Shown here: piece after piece, positions 17,524 to 25,966 of the stretch
Layout: the number at the start of each line of letters is the position of its first letter
Numbering within the stretch: position 1 is the first letter of the stretch
Source: Pseudomonas mucoides
Lineage (GTDB): Bacteria > Pseudomonadota > Gammaproteobacteria > Pseudomonadales > Pseudomonadaceae
Direction: 5' to 3'
DNA: 64,000 nt
NCBI RefSeq assembly: GCF_015461845.1
Contig: NZ_JACOPW010000001.1
Location: 1,178,001 to 1,242,000 of the forward strand
The notes under the pieces: generated by a model
Seen by the model: the letters and a program-made list of their open reading frames with translations, nothing else
What the model was told of the DNA's origin: nothing
The model's database searches: none
Translations under genes and position numbers: made by a program

Positions 17524-18155
17524 ACGGCCCAATTCCCCAGGTCAATGTCGCGATAGCCGGCCGGCATCCGGGTCAGCGTGTGGTGCGTGGTCAACACGAC
17601 CATGCCGCCCCGCTCGCAGTGCGCGGCCAGGTGTTCTTCGAGTTGCGCCACGCCTTGTTTATCGAGCGCGGTGAACGGTTCATCGAGAATCCACAGCGGC
17701 GGGCTGTCCAGGTACAACCGCGCCAACGCCACGCGACGATGCTGGCCAGCAGACAGGGTGTGGCAGGGAACATCCTCGAAACCGCGCAGTCCGACAGCCG
17801 CCAAGGCTTGCCAGATGGCCTCATGGGACGCCGGATGATGCAAGGCGCAAAGCCAGCTGAGGTTTTCCTCGGGGGTCAGCAGTTCCTTGATGCCGGCGGC
17901 ATGACCGATCCACAGCAGGTTGCGCGCCAGCTCAAGACGTTGCTCATTGAGCGGCTGGCCGTTGAGCAGCACCTGACCGGCGGTCGGCTGCATCAGCCCG
18001 CACAGCAGACGCAACAGGCTGGTCTTGCCACTGCCGTTGGGGCCGCTGATTTGCACCATTTCGCCACTGGCCAGTCTCAAATCGAGATTTTCGAAGAGCA
18101 GCCGAAGGTCTCGCTCACAAGCGAGGGCAACGGTTTGCAGGACTGGGCTGGTCAA
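17520..18155 (-). CDS. ccmA: Heme export ATPase CcmA
   Basis: A 211-residue ABC ATPase: Walker [12 protein letters not shown] (about residues 39-49), signature [13 protein letters not shown], Walker [13 protein letters not shown], and a late His switch. The start is TTG at 18155 (TTG ACC AGC). No in-frame ATG or GTG upstream gives a family-like N-terminus, so initiation may be weak. It is the first gene of ccmABCDE-F-dsbE-HI. A consensus -10 TATAAT lies at 18296-18301 upstream. Confidence 0.93.
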   Translation of the reverse strand: MTSPVLQTVALACERDLRLLFENLDLRLASGEMVQISGPNGSGKTSLLRLLCGLMQPTAGQVLLNGQPLNEQRLELARNLLWIGHAAGIKELLTPEENLSWLCALHHPASHEAIWQALAAVGLRGFEDVPCHTLSAGQHRRVALARLYLDSPPLWILDEPFTALDKQGVAQLEEHLAAHCERGGMVVLTTHHTLTRMPAGYRDIDLGNWAV

Positions 18156-18295
18156 GGGATCACGGGCCTTTTGCGGTTCAAGTCGGCGGCAAAGCGGCCG
18201 CTAAAGAGATGCAGCATAGATGCATTGGCGGTCTGTTCTAGAGAGCTGCGTCAAACAATTGCAATGTTTTCGCCACTCCCCGAAAGACGGGCGGC

Positions 18296-18301
18296 ATTAT
18301 A
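18296..18301 (-). promoter_or_regulatory. Candidate sigma-70 -10 element for the ccm operon
   Basis: On the minus strand, GTATAATG contains a perfect TATAAT. The -35 region (TCTTTA at 17-bp spacing) is poor. A start near 18288 would give a leader of about 130 bases before the ccmA TTG. Confidence 0.4.
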
Positions 18302-18352
18302 CATGCCATGCCCTACTCTAAAGAGTGCAATTTCCTCAGGTTGTGACCGCGT

Positions 18353-19939
18353 ATGACAGGCGAAATGAACATCCTCCCGCTACCCCAGACCACGCCCGCG
18401 ACTTCGCGGCCGCTGGTGATGAGTGGCGACCTGCTGCAGTTGCTAAAGCCAATGGAGGGCCTGATCGACGTCGGGCAGACCGCCAAGGCTGAAGTGCTGT
18501 CACTCAAGCAGACGGATCAGACTTTTCAACTGTTGCTCAAAGTCACCCTCGACAGCGGTCGCCAGACCACGGTGCAGGCCACCAGCACCCAGCCGCTGCC
18601 TCAAGGCACCAGCCTGGCGATCACGCAGCCGTCGGCGAGCAATCTGGCAATCACTGTGCAACAGGCCATCGCTTCCAGCATTGCCACCCTTACCCGCATC
18701 GACACCGCGCAACTGCCGGTCGGCACCTTGCTGCAAGGCAAAGTACTGACCTCGCAGGTGCTGCCGCAGGTGCCAGGGCAACCGACGGTGTTTCGCTCGA
18801 TGGTGAGCTTGTTAAACACCGTGCTGAGCGGGAGCACCTTGAGTATCGACAGCCCGACGCCGCTGCGCATCGGCACGTTGTTGAGCGCCATGGTGCAAGA
18901 CACCCAGACGCTGAAATTCGTCCCGCTGAGCAGCCGCCAGGAACAATTGGCGGTGACCCAGCAACTGGTCAGCCAACAAAGCCGCCAAGGCTCGCTGGAT
19001 GGCTTGATCAAAGTCCTGCAAAACCTGCCGTTGCCTCCACCGTCGTCGGATCCGACTTCCAACGACCTGCGTGTTGCCGTGGAAAGACTCCTCGCTGGCC
19101 TCCCGGACGTTCAGCAATTGAGCACGCCAAAGGGTCTTGCTCAAGCGTTGGCCAACAGCGGCCTGTTCCTCGAAGCGAAATTGCTGACCGGACAGAATCC
19201 GACGCTGGCTCCAGACATGAAGGGCGATTTGCTCAAGCTGATCGCACAACTGACACCGGGGCTGCCGGCCAACACCAACCTCAACGCACTGATCGCCGCC
19301 AACACATTGGTGCAGGCGATGCCGAGTTTCGTGCGCAGCGCCCTCGGCATGCTCGGCCAGGTCAGCGCCAAACCGCTGCCGACCAGTTTCCCGCTGCCCG
19401 AGCGCCTGCTGCAAAGCCAGGACGGTGAAGGTGATCTGGAGCACTTGCTGCGTTTGGCAGCGGCGGCGGTTTCGCGCCTGCAAAGCCATCAACTGTCGAG
19501 CCTGGAACAAACCGGTCTGACGGATGATGGGCGGCTGGTCAGCACCTGGCAGCTGGAAATCCCCATGCGCAACCTGCAGGACATCGTGCCATTGCAGGTC
19601 AAGTTCCAGCGCGAAGAAGCCCCAGAGAAAGAACAGCCGCACGAACGTCGCGACGAACGCGAGCCCAAGCAGCCACTGTGGCGCGTCGACCTGGCGTTCG
19701 ACATGGAACCGCTAGGCCCGTTGCAGATTCAGGCGCAGCTGATCAAGGGCAGCCTGTCCAGCCAACTCTGGGCCGAACGCCCGTACACCGCGAGCCTGAT
19801 CGAAAGCAACCTGGCCGGGCTGCGCGAACGCCTGCTGGCGTCGGGACTGAACGTCGGCGATCTGGATTGCCACCTCGGCAAACCGCCACAAGGCCCGCAA
19901 ACCCGTCTTGAACAACGCTGGGTCGACGAAACCGCATGA
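18353..19939 (+). CDS. FliK-like flagellar hook-length control family protein (second copy)
   Basis: A 528-residue protein with a Ser/Thr/Gln/Leu-rich, poorly conserved first 430 residues and a recognisable C-terminal Flg_hook (FliK_C) domain at about residues 442-515 (LWRVDLAFDMEPLGPLQIQA, ending GDLDCHLG). It differs from the main fliK of this window at 40569, which is encoded inside the flagellar operon. The stop overlaps the start of a stand-alone FlhB C-terminal domain gene by 4 bases (ATGA), implying co-translation. FliK normally acts by contacting the FlhB C-terminal domain, so the pairing suggests a matched ruler/switch module. Its role is unproven. Confidence 0.8.
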   Translation: MTGEMNILPLPQTTPATSRPLVMSGDLLQLLKPMEGLIDVGQTAKAEVLSLKQTDQTFQLLLKVTLDSGRQTTVQATSTQPLPQGTSLAITQPSASNLAITVQQAIASSIATLTRIDTAQLPVGTLLQGKVLTSQVLPQVPGQPTVFRSMVSLLNTVLSGSTLSIDSPTPLRIGTLLSAMVQDTQTLKFVPLSSRQEQLAVTQQLVSQQSRQGSLDGLIKVLQNLPLPPPSSDPTSNDLRVAVERLLAGLPDVQQLSTPKGLAQALANSGLFLEAKLLTGQNPTLAPDMKGDLLKLIAQLTPGLPANTNLNALIAANTLVQAMPSFVRSALGMLGQVSAKPLPTSFPLPERLLQSQDGEGDLEHLLRLAAAAVSRLQSHQLSSLEQTGLTDDGRLVSTWQLEIPMRNLQDIVPLQVKFQREEAPEKEQPHERRDEREPKQPLWRVDLAFDMEPLGPLQIQAQLIKGSLSSQLWAERPYTASLIESNLAGLRERLLASGLNVGDLDCHLGKPPQGPQTRLEQRWVDETA

Positions 19940-20265
19940 AAACCCCCAACGCCCCACGCCAGGCCATCGCCCTCAAATACGACGGCAGCCACGCCCCTAC
20001 CCTCACGGCCAAGGGTGACGAAGCGCTGGCGGAAGAGATTTTGCGGATCGCTCGCGACTACGAAGTGCCGATCTACGAAAACGCCGAGCTGGTAAAGCTG
20101 CTGGCGCGGATGGAGCTGGGCGAGAGTATTCCGGAGGAGTTGTACCGCACGATTGCCGAGATTATTGCGTTTGCATGGAACCTGAAGGGCAAGTTTCCGG
20201 CGGGGCATGATCCCGATGCGGTCATGCTGGAGAAGGACATCACCGAACGCGGTGACAATTACTGA
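19936..20265 (+). CDS. Stand-alone FlhB C-terminal domain (FlhX/FhlB-like)
   Basis: A 109-residue protein matching the cytoplasmic C-terminal domain of FlhB: RQAIALKYDGSHAPTLTAKG aligns with the YAVALKYDPDKGSAPVLLAKG segment of the full FlhB encoded at 34941-36080, and ENAELVKLLARMELGESIPEELY aligns with SPALARSIYYSTELEQEIPGGLY. The NPTH autocleavage motif is absent; the protein begins where FlhB would begin after cleavage. No membrane segments are present. Co-translated with the FliK-like protein. Stand-alone FlhB_C proteins (FlhX in Helicobacter) can substitute for the cleaved FlhB fragment. Inference: a soluble export-switch accessory. Confidence 0.85.
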   Translation: MKTPNAPRQAIALKYDGSHAPTLTAKGDEALAEEILRIARDYEVPIYENAELVKLLARMELGESIPEELYRTIAEIIAFAWNLKGKFPAGHDPDAVMLEKDITERGDNY

Positions 20266-20277
20266 GGCTTCAAGGAC

Positions 20278-20435
20278 GCCATCGCGGGCAAGCCCGGCTC
20301 GCACAGGGTTCGGCGGCGTTCACATACTTTGTGCGCGACCGCAATACCTGTGGGAGCGAGGCTTGCCCGCGATGAGGGCGGCACTTTCAAATCTACGGTG
20401 ACTGACGCACCGCCATCGCGAGCAAGCTCGCGAAA
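20278..20435. repeat. REP cluster after the FlhB-like gene
   Basis: Three REP-like units: GCCATCGCGGGCAAGCCCGG at 20278, CTGTGGGAGCGAGGCTTGCC at 20348, which is inverted to the first, and a shorter GCCATCGCGAGCAAGCTCGCG near 20412. They fill most of the gap between convergent genes. Confidence 0.75.
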
Positions 20436-20459
20436 GCAATTTCAGCCGAGTTGCAAAAA

Positions 20460-20852
20460 TCAGTTCTTGTGAAGCTTGCGCATCAACTCCGCCTCAGCCT
20501 GGGTCAAGCCGCAGGACTGCGTGAGTTCATCCACCGTAGCGCCCATCCCGACCAGTCGCGCCGCCTGGGCAAACGACAGGCTCGACGGGTCGCGCTGTTC
20601 CAGTTGCGCCAGTTTGTCCGGCAGCGGGCCGACCACCGCGCGCAGCTCGTGCAGGTCTTCACCCATGCGCACGTTGCCGCGCTGGTAGTCGTCCACGCGT
20701 TTGGCCAGGTCCTTGATGCGCTGATCCCGCAGCGCATCGCCCTGAGCCTGTTGCGCGGCGATCAATCGTTGACCGCGTATGTACGCCAGAAACATCGCCA
20801 GCGTGCCTGCCCAGAAAAGGAACAGGACAATGACCGCTACCTCAAGAATCAA
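20460..20852 (-). CDS. DUF2802 protein, last gene of the chemotaxis operon
   Basis: A 130-residue protein: one N-terminal membrane helix (AVIVLFLFWAGTLAMFLAY), a coiled-coil-like basic/acidic segment (about 35-90), and a C-terminal helix-turn-helix-like tail (LVGMGATVDELTQSCGLTQAEAELM). This is the DUF2802 pattern that follows cheW in pseudomonads. The start appears to be TTG at 20852, immediately after the cheW stop; the next ATG would remove most of the membrane helix. Function unknown. Position at the end of the operon suggests an accessory of the polar chemosensory array or motor. Confidence 0.75.
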   Translation of the reverse strand: MILEVAVIVLFLFWAGTLAMFLAYIRGQRLIAAQQAQGDALRDQRIKDLAKRVDDYQRGNVRMGEDLHELRAVVGPLPDKLAQLEQRDPSSLSFAQAARLVGMGATVDELTQSCGLTQAEAELMRKLHKN

Positions 20853-21338
20853 TCAGATGCTCTCCAGGTCCGACCATTCTTCTTCGCTCATCATCTTGTC
20901 CAGCTCGACCAGGATCAGCAGTTCGTTGTTCTTGTTGCATACGCCTTGGATGAACTTGGCGGATTCTTCGTTACCGACGTTTGGCGCGGTTTCGATTTCC
21001 GACTGACGCAGGTAAACCACTTCGGCCACGCTGTCGACCATGATCCCGACTACTTGCTTGTCGGCTTCAATGATGACGATACGGGTGTTGTCGCTGATCT
21101 CGGCATTCATCAGGCCGAAACGCTGACGGGTGTCGATTACAGTAACCACGTTACCGCGCAGGTTGATGATGCCCAGCACGTAGCTCGGAGCACCCGGTAC
21201 CGGGGCGATTTCGGTGTAGCGCAGGACTTCCTGAACGCGCATCACGTTGATGCCGTAGGTTTCGTTGTCCAGCTTGAAGGTTACCCATTGCAGGATCGGA
21301 TCTTCGGAACCCTTTGCAGCCGTCGCCTTATCATTCAT
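20853..21338 (-). CDS. cheW: Chemotaxis coupling protein CheW
   Basis: A 161-residue protein with a single CheW domain: ILQWVTFKLDNETYGINVM at the start, then APSYVLGIINLRGNVVTVID and the typical receptor/CheA binding stretch. It links receptors to the CheA kinase encoded at 25967 in the same cluster. A 73-base gap separates it from the longer CheW-like ParP upstream. It is encoded in the same orientation as cheA-motCD-parC-parP. Confidence 0.95.
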   Translation of the reverse strand: MNDKATAAKGSEDPILQWVTFKLDNETYGINVMRVQEVLRYTEIAPVPGAPSYVLGIINLRGNVVTVIDTRQRFGLMNAEISDNTRIVIIEADKQVVGIMVDSVAEVVYLRQSEIETAPNVGNEESAKFIQGVCNKNNELLILVELDKMMSEEEWSDLESI

Positions 21339-21411
21339 ACCCTGACCCCTCGAAAAACCGCCCTGGCGGTGTGTGTTCTGTGCATCGGCAGTGACTGCCG
21401 ATGCGTGTTTG

Positions 21412-22272
21412 TTATGTCGGTTTGTGAGCCGGTTTCTTGATGCTGCTCATGTGCTTTGCCCCGCCACTGGCGATCAGCTCGGCCAGTGCGGAAACGTCGA
21501 GCAAGGCACACATGTGTTCAATCACGGTGCCCGCCAGCCAAGGTCGTTGACCCCGGTGGCTGCGCCATTTGATTTCGTTGGGGTCCAGGCGCAACGAGCG
21601 GCTGACCTGATGCACGGCCAGCCCCCACTCATAACCCTGGACCGAAATGACGTATTGCAGGCCCTGGCGGAAGTCATCGCGGTAGCGGTCGGGCATGACC
21701 CAACGCGCGGTATCGAGGACTTTCAGGTTGCCGGCCTGGCTCGGGAGAATCCCGAGGAACCACTCCGGCTGACCGAACAGCGGCGTCAGCTCGTGACCAG
21801 CCAACGAATATATCGAACCGAGGCACACCAGCGGCACCGCCAGCGTCAGGCCGGCGACATCGAACAACAGGCATTCGAAGGGCTCGGCGGCCCACGATGG
21901 ACGCCCGTCAGTTTCGACCGGAGGCGGCGTGTTGCTCGGCGGGAGATGAACTTCGACAACCGGCGGCACCAGCGTTTGCAGCAGCGGTGCGATGGTCGAT
22001 ACCGGCGCGAGGATCGGTGCCGGTGCTTCCATGACAGGTGCTGGCGCCTTCACGACTGGCGCAACGACAGGGGCCACAACCACCGCGGCATCACGCGCCT
22101 GCTCTTCGAGCACCGCCAACTGAAACTCGTCGAGGGTGCTTTCAGGCTCGATCACTTCGACGGGCGCTTCGATGACGGGCGCCAGCTCCTCGGTCGCGTC
22201 CTGCAGCAAGCTGTCCAGATAGCTCTGGAGCGCCAGTTGCGGGCGAGAGGTGATTTTCACCGGCCGATTCAT
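21412..22272 (-). CDS. parP: CheW-like polar array protein ParP
   Basis: A 286-residue protein with an N-terminal SYLDSLLQDATEE segment, a low-complexity Pro/Ala/Val/Glu linker (about residues 40-125), and a C-terminal CheW-like domain (FECLLFDVAGLTLAVPLVCLG onward). The position immediately after a ParA-like ATPase matches the ParC-ParP pair, known in Vibrio and Pseudomonas to hold chemoreceptor arrays at the pole. ParP binds ParC and CheA. The assignment rests on architecture and neighbours, so the symbol is inferred. Confidence 0.82.
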   Translation of the reverse strand: MNRPVKITSRPQLALQSYLDSLLQDATEELAPVIEAPVEVIEPESTLDEFQLAVLEEQARDAAVVVAPVVAPVVKAPAPVMEAPAPILAPVSTIAPLLQTLVPPVVEVHLPPSNTPPPVETDGRPSWAAEPFECLLFDVAGLTLAVPLVCLGSIYSLAGHELTPLFGQPEWFLGILPSQAGNLKVLDTARWVMPDRYRDDFRQGLQYVISVQGYEWGLAVHQVSRSLRLDPNEIKWRSHRGQRPWLAGTVIEHMCALLDVSALAELIASGGAKHMSSIKKPAHKPT

Positions 22273-22299
22273 TTAAGCACCACGCAAGGAAGGTTCATC

Positions 22300-23088
22300 T
22301 CACGCCACCTGCGCAACGGATTGCTGCGCCAGCAAATGCTTGAGCAGCGCGCGGTAAGCCAGAACGCCGCGGCTCTTGCCGTCGAACTGCGAAGGCGTGA
22401 GCCCGGCCCGGCTTGCGTCACGCAGACGCGTGTCGACCGGAATGTAGCCTTGCCAGATTTCTTCCGGGTACAGGTCGCGCAGCACCCGCAGAGTCCCGAG
22501 GGAAGCCTGCGTGCGGCGGTCGAACAAGGTCGGGATGATGGTGAACGGCAGCGCCTGTTTGCGTGAGCGATTGATCATCGCCAGGGTGTTGACCATGCGC
22601 TCCAGGCCTTTGACGGCCAGATGCTCGGTCTGCACCGGGATCACCAATTGCTGGCTCGCCGCCAAGGCATTGACCATCAGCACGCCGAGCAACGGCGGAC
22701 TGTCGATCACCGCATAATCGAAGTCCTGCCACAACTGCGCCAGGCTCTTGGCAATCACCAGGCCCAAACCACTCTGCCCCGGCGACTGACGCTCAAGGGT
22801 GGCCAGCGCGGTGCTGGAGGGCAACAGGGAAATGCTTTCGTGGCTGGTGGGCAACAGCAACTGACCGGGCAAGCCTTGCGGCACGCTGCCCTTGTGCAGG
22901 AACAAGTCGTAGCTGCTGTGTTCCAGGGTGTCGGGGTCGTAGCCGAAGTAACTGGTCATGGAGCCGTGCGGGTCGAGATCGACCACAACCACGCGCTTGC
23001 CCGCCTCGGCCAGCAAACCGGCTAAAGCGATAGAGGAAGTGGTTTTACCAACACCACCCTTTTGATTGGCAACTGCCCAGACTCTCAT
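22300..23088 (-). CDS. parC: ParA-like ATPase ParC, polar chemotaxis array positioning
   Basis: A 262-residue ParA/MinD-family ATPase. Deviant Walker A KGGVGKTTSS at residues ~10-19, and the DLDPHGSMTSYFG segment, where ParA partition proteins have DxDPQGN. The sequence FDYAVIDSPPLLGVL gives the Walker A' and B region. It is adjacent to parP and in the chemotaxis operon rather than near an origin or partition parB, so a role in polar placement of chemotaxis arrays is preferred over chromosome partition. It should not be confused with the topoisomerase IV subunit also called ParC. Confidence 0.85.
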   Translation of the reverse strand: MRVWAVANQKGGVGKTTSSIALAGLLAEAGKRVVVVDLDPHGSMTSYFGYDPDTLEHSSYDLFLHKGSVPQGLPGQLLLPTSHESISLLPSSTALATLERQSPGQSGLGLVIAKSLAQLWQDFDYAVIDSPPLLGVLMVNALAASQQLVIPVQTEHLAVKGLERMVNTLAMINRSRKQALPFTIIPTLFDRRTQASLGTLRVLRDLYPEEIWQGYIPVDTRLRDASRAGLTPSQFDGKSRGVLAYRALLKHLLAQQSVAQVA

Positions 23089-23131
23089 TCGAAGGGTTCC
23101 GCCCGGCCGACTGGGTCGACCGAGAAATAGC

Positions 23132-24022
23132 TCAGCGTGTTAATACGGGTGACGGAGAATTGACGGCGCTCTCTCGTACCGGCGACTTGACCGGGGTCGG
23201 TGCAGTTTGTGTGCCAGCACGCTTCAACGCGGCGTCCGGTTGTGCATGAGCGGTACCGGTGCCGGTCAGGCTGCGGCGCACATCGAGATTGCGCGACACC
23301 ACCAGCACCACACGACGGTTGCGTGCGCGGCCTTCGGCAGTGGCGTTGTTGGCCACCGGCTGGAACTCGCCGTAGCCCACGGACGCCAGGCGGCTGGGGT
23401 TCACACCCTGCATCGCCAGCATGCGCACGATGCTCGCGGAACGGGCCGAGGACAGCTCCCAGTTGGTCGGGTACTGCGCGGTGCGAATCGGTTGATCGTC
23501 CGTAAAACCTTCGACGTGGATCGGGTTGTCGAATGGCTTCAGAATCCCGGCGACCTTGTCGATGATGTTGAACGCGATGTCGCTGGGCATGGCATCGCCG
23601 CTGCCAAACAACAGGCTGGAATTGAGTTCGATCTCGACCCACAACTCGTTGCCACGCACGGTCATCTGGTTGGAGCTGATCAGGTCACCAAACGCGGCAC
23701 TGATGTCATCGGCGATACTTTTCAGCGGGTCGTTGGAACCGGCAACCCCGGCATCGACCTGCTCGCTGTCTTTCACCAACGGTTTTGCCGGCGTCACGGT
23801 CATCGGCCGCTCTTCACCGACCGGAATCGGTTTGAGCGAACGATCGGCGTCGGTGAAGACCCCGATCAACGCTTGCGAGATGACTTTGTACTTGCCTTCG
23901 TTGATCGAAGAGATCGAGTACATGACCACGAAGAACGCGAACAGCAACGTGATGAAGTCGGCATAGGAAACGAGCCAGCGTTCGTGGTTCACATGTTCTT
24001 CAGGTTGGCGACGACGTGCCAT
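23132..24022 (-). CDS. motD: Flagellar motor stator protein MotD (MotB family)
   Basis: A 296-residue protein: one N-terminal membrane helix holding the proton-conducting Asp in SYADFITLLFAFFVVMYS (about residues 20-38), a plug/linker, and a C-terminal OmpA-like peptidoglycan-binding domain (about 140-255; VEGFTDDQPI and then RSASIVRMLAMQGV, GYGEFQPV). It is followed by a Pro/Thr-rich tail. With MotC it forms the second stator set of Pseudomonas (MotAB being elsewhere). The start is ATG 24022, 15 bases after motC. Confidence 0.94.
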   Translation of the reverse strand: MARRRQPEEHVNHERWLVSYADFITLLFAFFVVMYSISSINEGKYKVISQALIGVFTDADRSLKPIPVGEERPMTVTPAKPLVKDSEQVDAGVAGSNDPLKSIADDISAAFGDLISSNQMTVRGNELWVEIELNSSLLFGSGDAMPSDIAFNIIDKVAGILKPFDNPIHVEGFTDDQPIRTAQYPTNWELSSARSASIVRMLAMQGVNPSRLASVGYGEFQPVANNATAEGRARNRRVVLVVSRNLDVRRSLTGTGTAHAQPDAALKRAGTQTAPTPVKSPVRESAVNSPSPVLTR

Positions 24023-24037
24023 GGTCCATGTCTCCCA

Positions 24038-24778
24038 TCAATCCATGAAGCCCTGAAGCTTCAACTCAATAGAGCGAGGGTTTTCACCTTCAGCGATCGA
24101 CAGGATCCCTTCCAGCAACATTTCGCGATAACGCGACTGACGCAAGGCCACGGACTTGAGCTTGGAGGCAATCGGCAGCAACACCAGGTTGGCACTGGCC
24201 ACACCGTAGATGGTCGCGACGAAGGCCACGGCAATGCCGCTGCCCAGTTGGGTCGGATCGGCCAGGTTGCCCATGACATGGATCAGGCCCATCACTGCCC
24301 CGATAATCCCGATGGTCGGCGCGTAGCCGCCCATGCTTTCAAAGACTTTGGCGGCCTCGATGTCGCGGCTTTCCTGGGTGTAGAAATCCACTTCCAGGAT
24401 GCTGCGAATCGCTTCCGGTTCGGCACCGTCAACCAGCAGTTGCAGGCCTTTGCGCGAGTAGCTGTCAGGTTCGGCATCGGCCACCCCTTCCAGGCCGAGC
24501 AGGCCTTCCTTGCGGGCGGTCAGGCTCCAGTTCACCACGCGATCAATGCCACCGGCCAGGTCAACGCGCGGCGGAAACAGAATCCAGCCAAGGATTTGCA
24601 TGGCGCGCTTGAAGGCGCTCATCGGCGATTGCAACAAGGCTGCGCCGATGGTGCCACCCAATACGATCAGGGCTGCCGGGCCGTTGGCCAGCGCGCCAAG
24701 GTGGCCTCCTTCAAGGTAATTGCCGCCAATGATGGCGACGAACGCCATGATGATGCCAATCAGGCTTAAAACATCCAT
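24038..24778 (-). CDS. motC: Flagellar motor stator protein MotC (MotA family)
   Basis: A 246-residue protein with four membrane helices and the MotA-like cytoplasmic loop between helices 2 and 3, carrying charged residues that contact FliG. The start was placed at ATG 24778 ([13 protein letters not shown]), which overlaps the cheB stop by one base (TGATG). The longer frame to 24883 only reads the cheB tail. MotC partners MotD; MotCD is the stator used for movement in viscous settings and swarming in P. aeruginosa. Confidence 0.94.
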   Translation of the reverse strand: MDVLSLIGIIMAFVAIIGGNYLEGGHLGALANGPAALIVLGGTIGAALLQSPMSAFKRAMQILGWILFPPRVDLAGGIDRVVNWSLTARKEGLLGLEGVADAEPDSYSRKGLQLLVDGAEPEAIRSILEVDFYTQESRDIEAAKVFESMGGYAPTIGIIGAVMGLIHVMGNLADPTQLGSGIAVAFVATIYGVASANLVLLPIASKLKSVALRQSRYREMLLEGILSIAEGENPRSIELKLQGFMD

Positions 24779-25917
24779 CAGATACACGCCTCGACCAGGT
24801 GCTTGCCAATATCTTCCAACCCGTAGATCGCATCGGCGAGATCGGCTTTGACGATGGCCATCGGCATGCCGTAGATCACGCAACTGGCTTCATCCTGAGC
24901 CCAGATCGCGCTGCCGCTCTGTTTGAGCAGGCGAGCCCCTTCACGACCGTCGGCGCCCATGCCGGTCAGCACGACCGCCAGAACTTTGTCACCGTAGGAC
25001 TTGGCAGCAGAACCGAAGGTGATGTCCACGCTTGGTTTGTAATTCAGACGCTCGTCGCCCGGCAGGATTTTCACCGCGCCACGGCCATCGATCATCATTT
25101 GCTTGCCACCCGGTGCCAGCAACGCCAGGCCAGGACGCAGGATGTCGCCATCCTCGGCTTCCTTGACGCTGATCCGGCAGAGCTTGTCCAGGCGTTCGGC
25201 GAAGGCCTTGGTGAACGCCGCCGGCATGTGCTGGATCAATACCAGCGGCGCCGGGAAGTTGGCCGGCAACTGGGTCAGGACCCGTTGCAGCGCTACCGGA
25301 CCGCCCGTGGACGTGCCGATGGCCACCAGTTTGTAGGCTTTGCGTTTTGGTGCAGGCGACGATGGGCCGGACGACACAGGCGCATGGGTGCGTGCCGGAA
25401 TCGGCGCCGGCGCCGGACGCGACGGTGCATGGCTGCCGTAACTGCTGGCGCTTGCAGGCGCAGGAGTTGGAGCAGGCGCGGCGACCGGGGCCGGAGCACT
25501 GTAGGTATTGGCGCGACGGTTACTGCGCGAAATGCTCAGGATCTTTTCGCACAGCAGTTGCTTGACCTTCTCCGGGTTACGGGAGATGTCTTCGAAATTC
25601 TTCGGCAGGAAATCCACGGCGCCGGCATCCAGCGCATCGAGGGTGACCCGGGCGCCTTCGTGGGTCAGCGAGGAGAACATCAACACCGGCGTCGGGCAGC
25701 GCTGCATGATGTGCCGCACGGCCGTGATGCCGTCCATCATGGGCATTTCGTAGTCCATTGTGATCACGTCCGGCTTGAGGGCCAGGGCCTGATCGATCGC
25801 CTCTTTTCCGTTGGTCGCCGTGCCGACGACCTGGATATTCGAATCCGCTGAAAGAATTTCCGAGACGCGGCGGCGGAAAAACCCCGAATCGTCCACCACC
25901 AGGACTTTGACTGCCAT
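24778..25917 (-). CDS. cheB: Chemotaxis response regulator protein-glutamate methylesterase CheB
   Basis: A 379-residue protein. The receiver domain (residues 1-~120) has phospho-acceptor Asp55 in VITMDYEMP, followed by an Ala/Pro-rich linker (about 145-190) longer than in E. coli. The C-terminal methylesterase has catalytic Ser in [11 protein letters not shown], His in LIQHMPAA and Asp in MGADG. It demethylates and deamidates receptor glutamates. Start ATG 25917 ([10 protein letters not shown]); the frame to 26010 adds only non-family sequence. It overlaps motC by one base. Confidence 0.95.
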   Translation of the reverse strand: MAVKVLVVDDSGFFRRRVSEILSADSNIQVVGTATNGKEAIDQALALKPDVITMDYEMPMMDGITAVRHIMQRCPTPVLMFSSLTHEGARVTLDALDAGAVDFLPKNFEDISRNPEKVKQLLCEKILSISRSNRRANTYSAPAPVAAPAPTPAPASASSYGSHAPSRPAPAPIPARTHAPVSSGPSSPAPKRKAYKLVAIGTSTGGPVALQRVLTQLPANFPAPLVLIQHMPAAFTKAFAERLDKLCRISVKEAEDGDILRPGLALLAPGGKQMMIDGRGAVKILPGDERLNYKPSVDITFGSAAKSYGDKVLAVVLTGMGADGREGARLLKQSGSAIWAQDEASCVIYGMPMAIVKADLADAIYGLEDIGKHLVEACI

Positions 25918-25966
25918 AAACACTCCGTTAGACGGAGCGAGGCTCAGTCGCCCCGCTCCACCAGAA

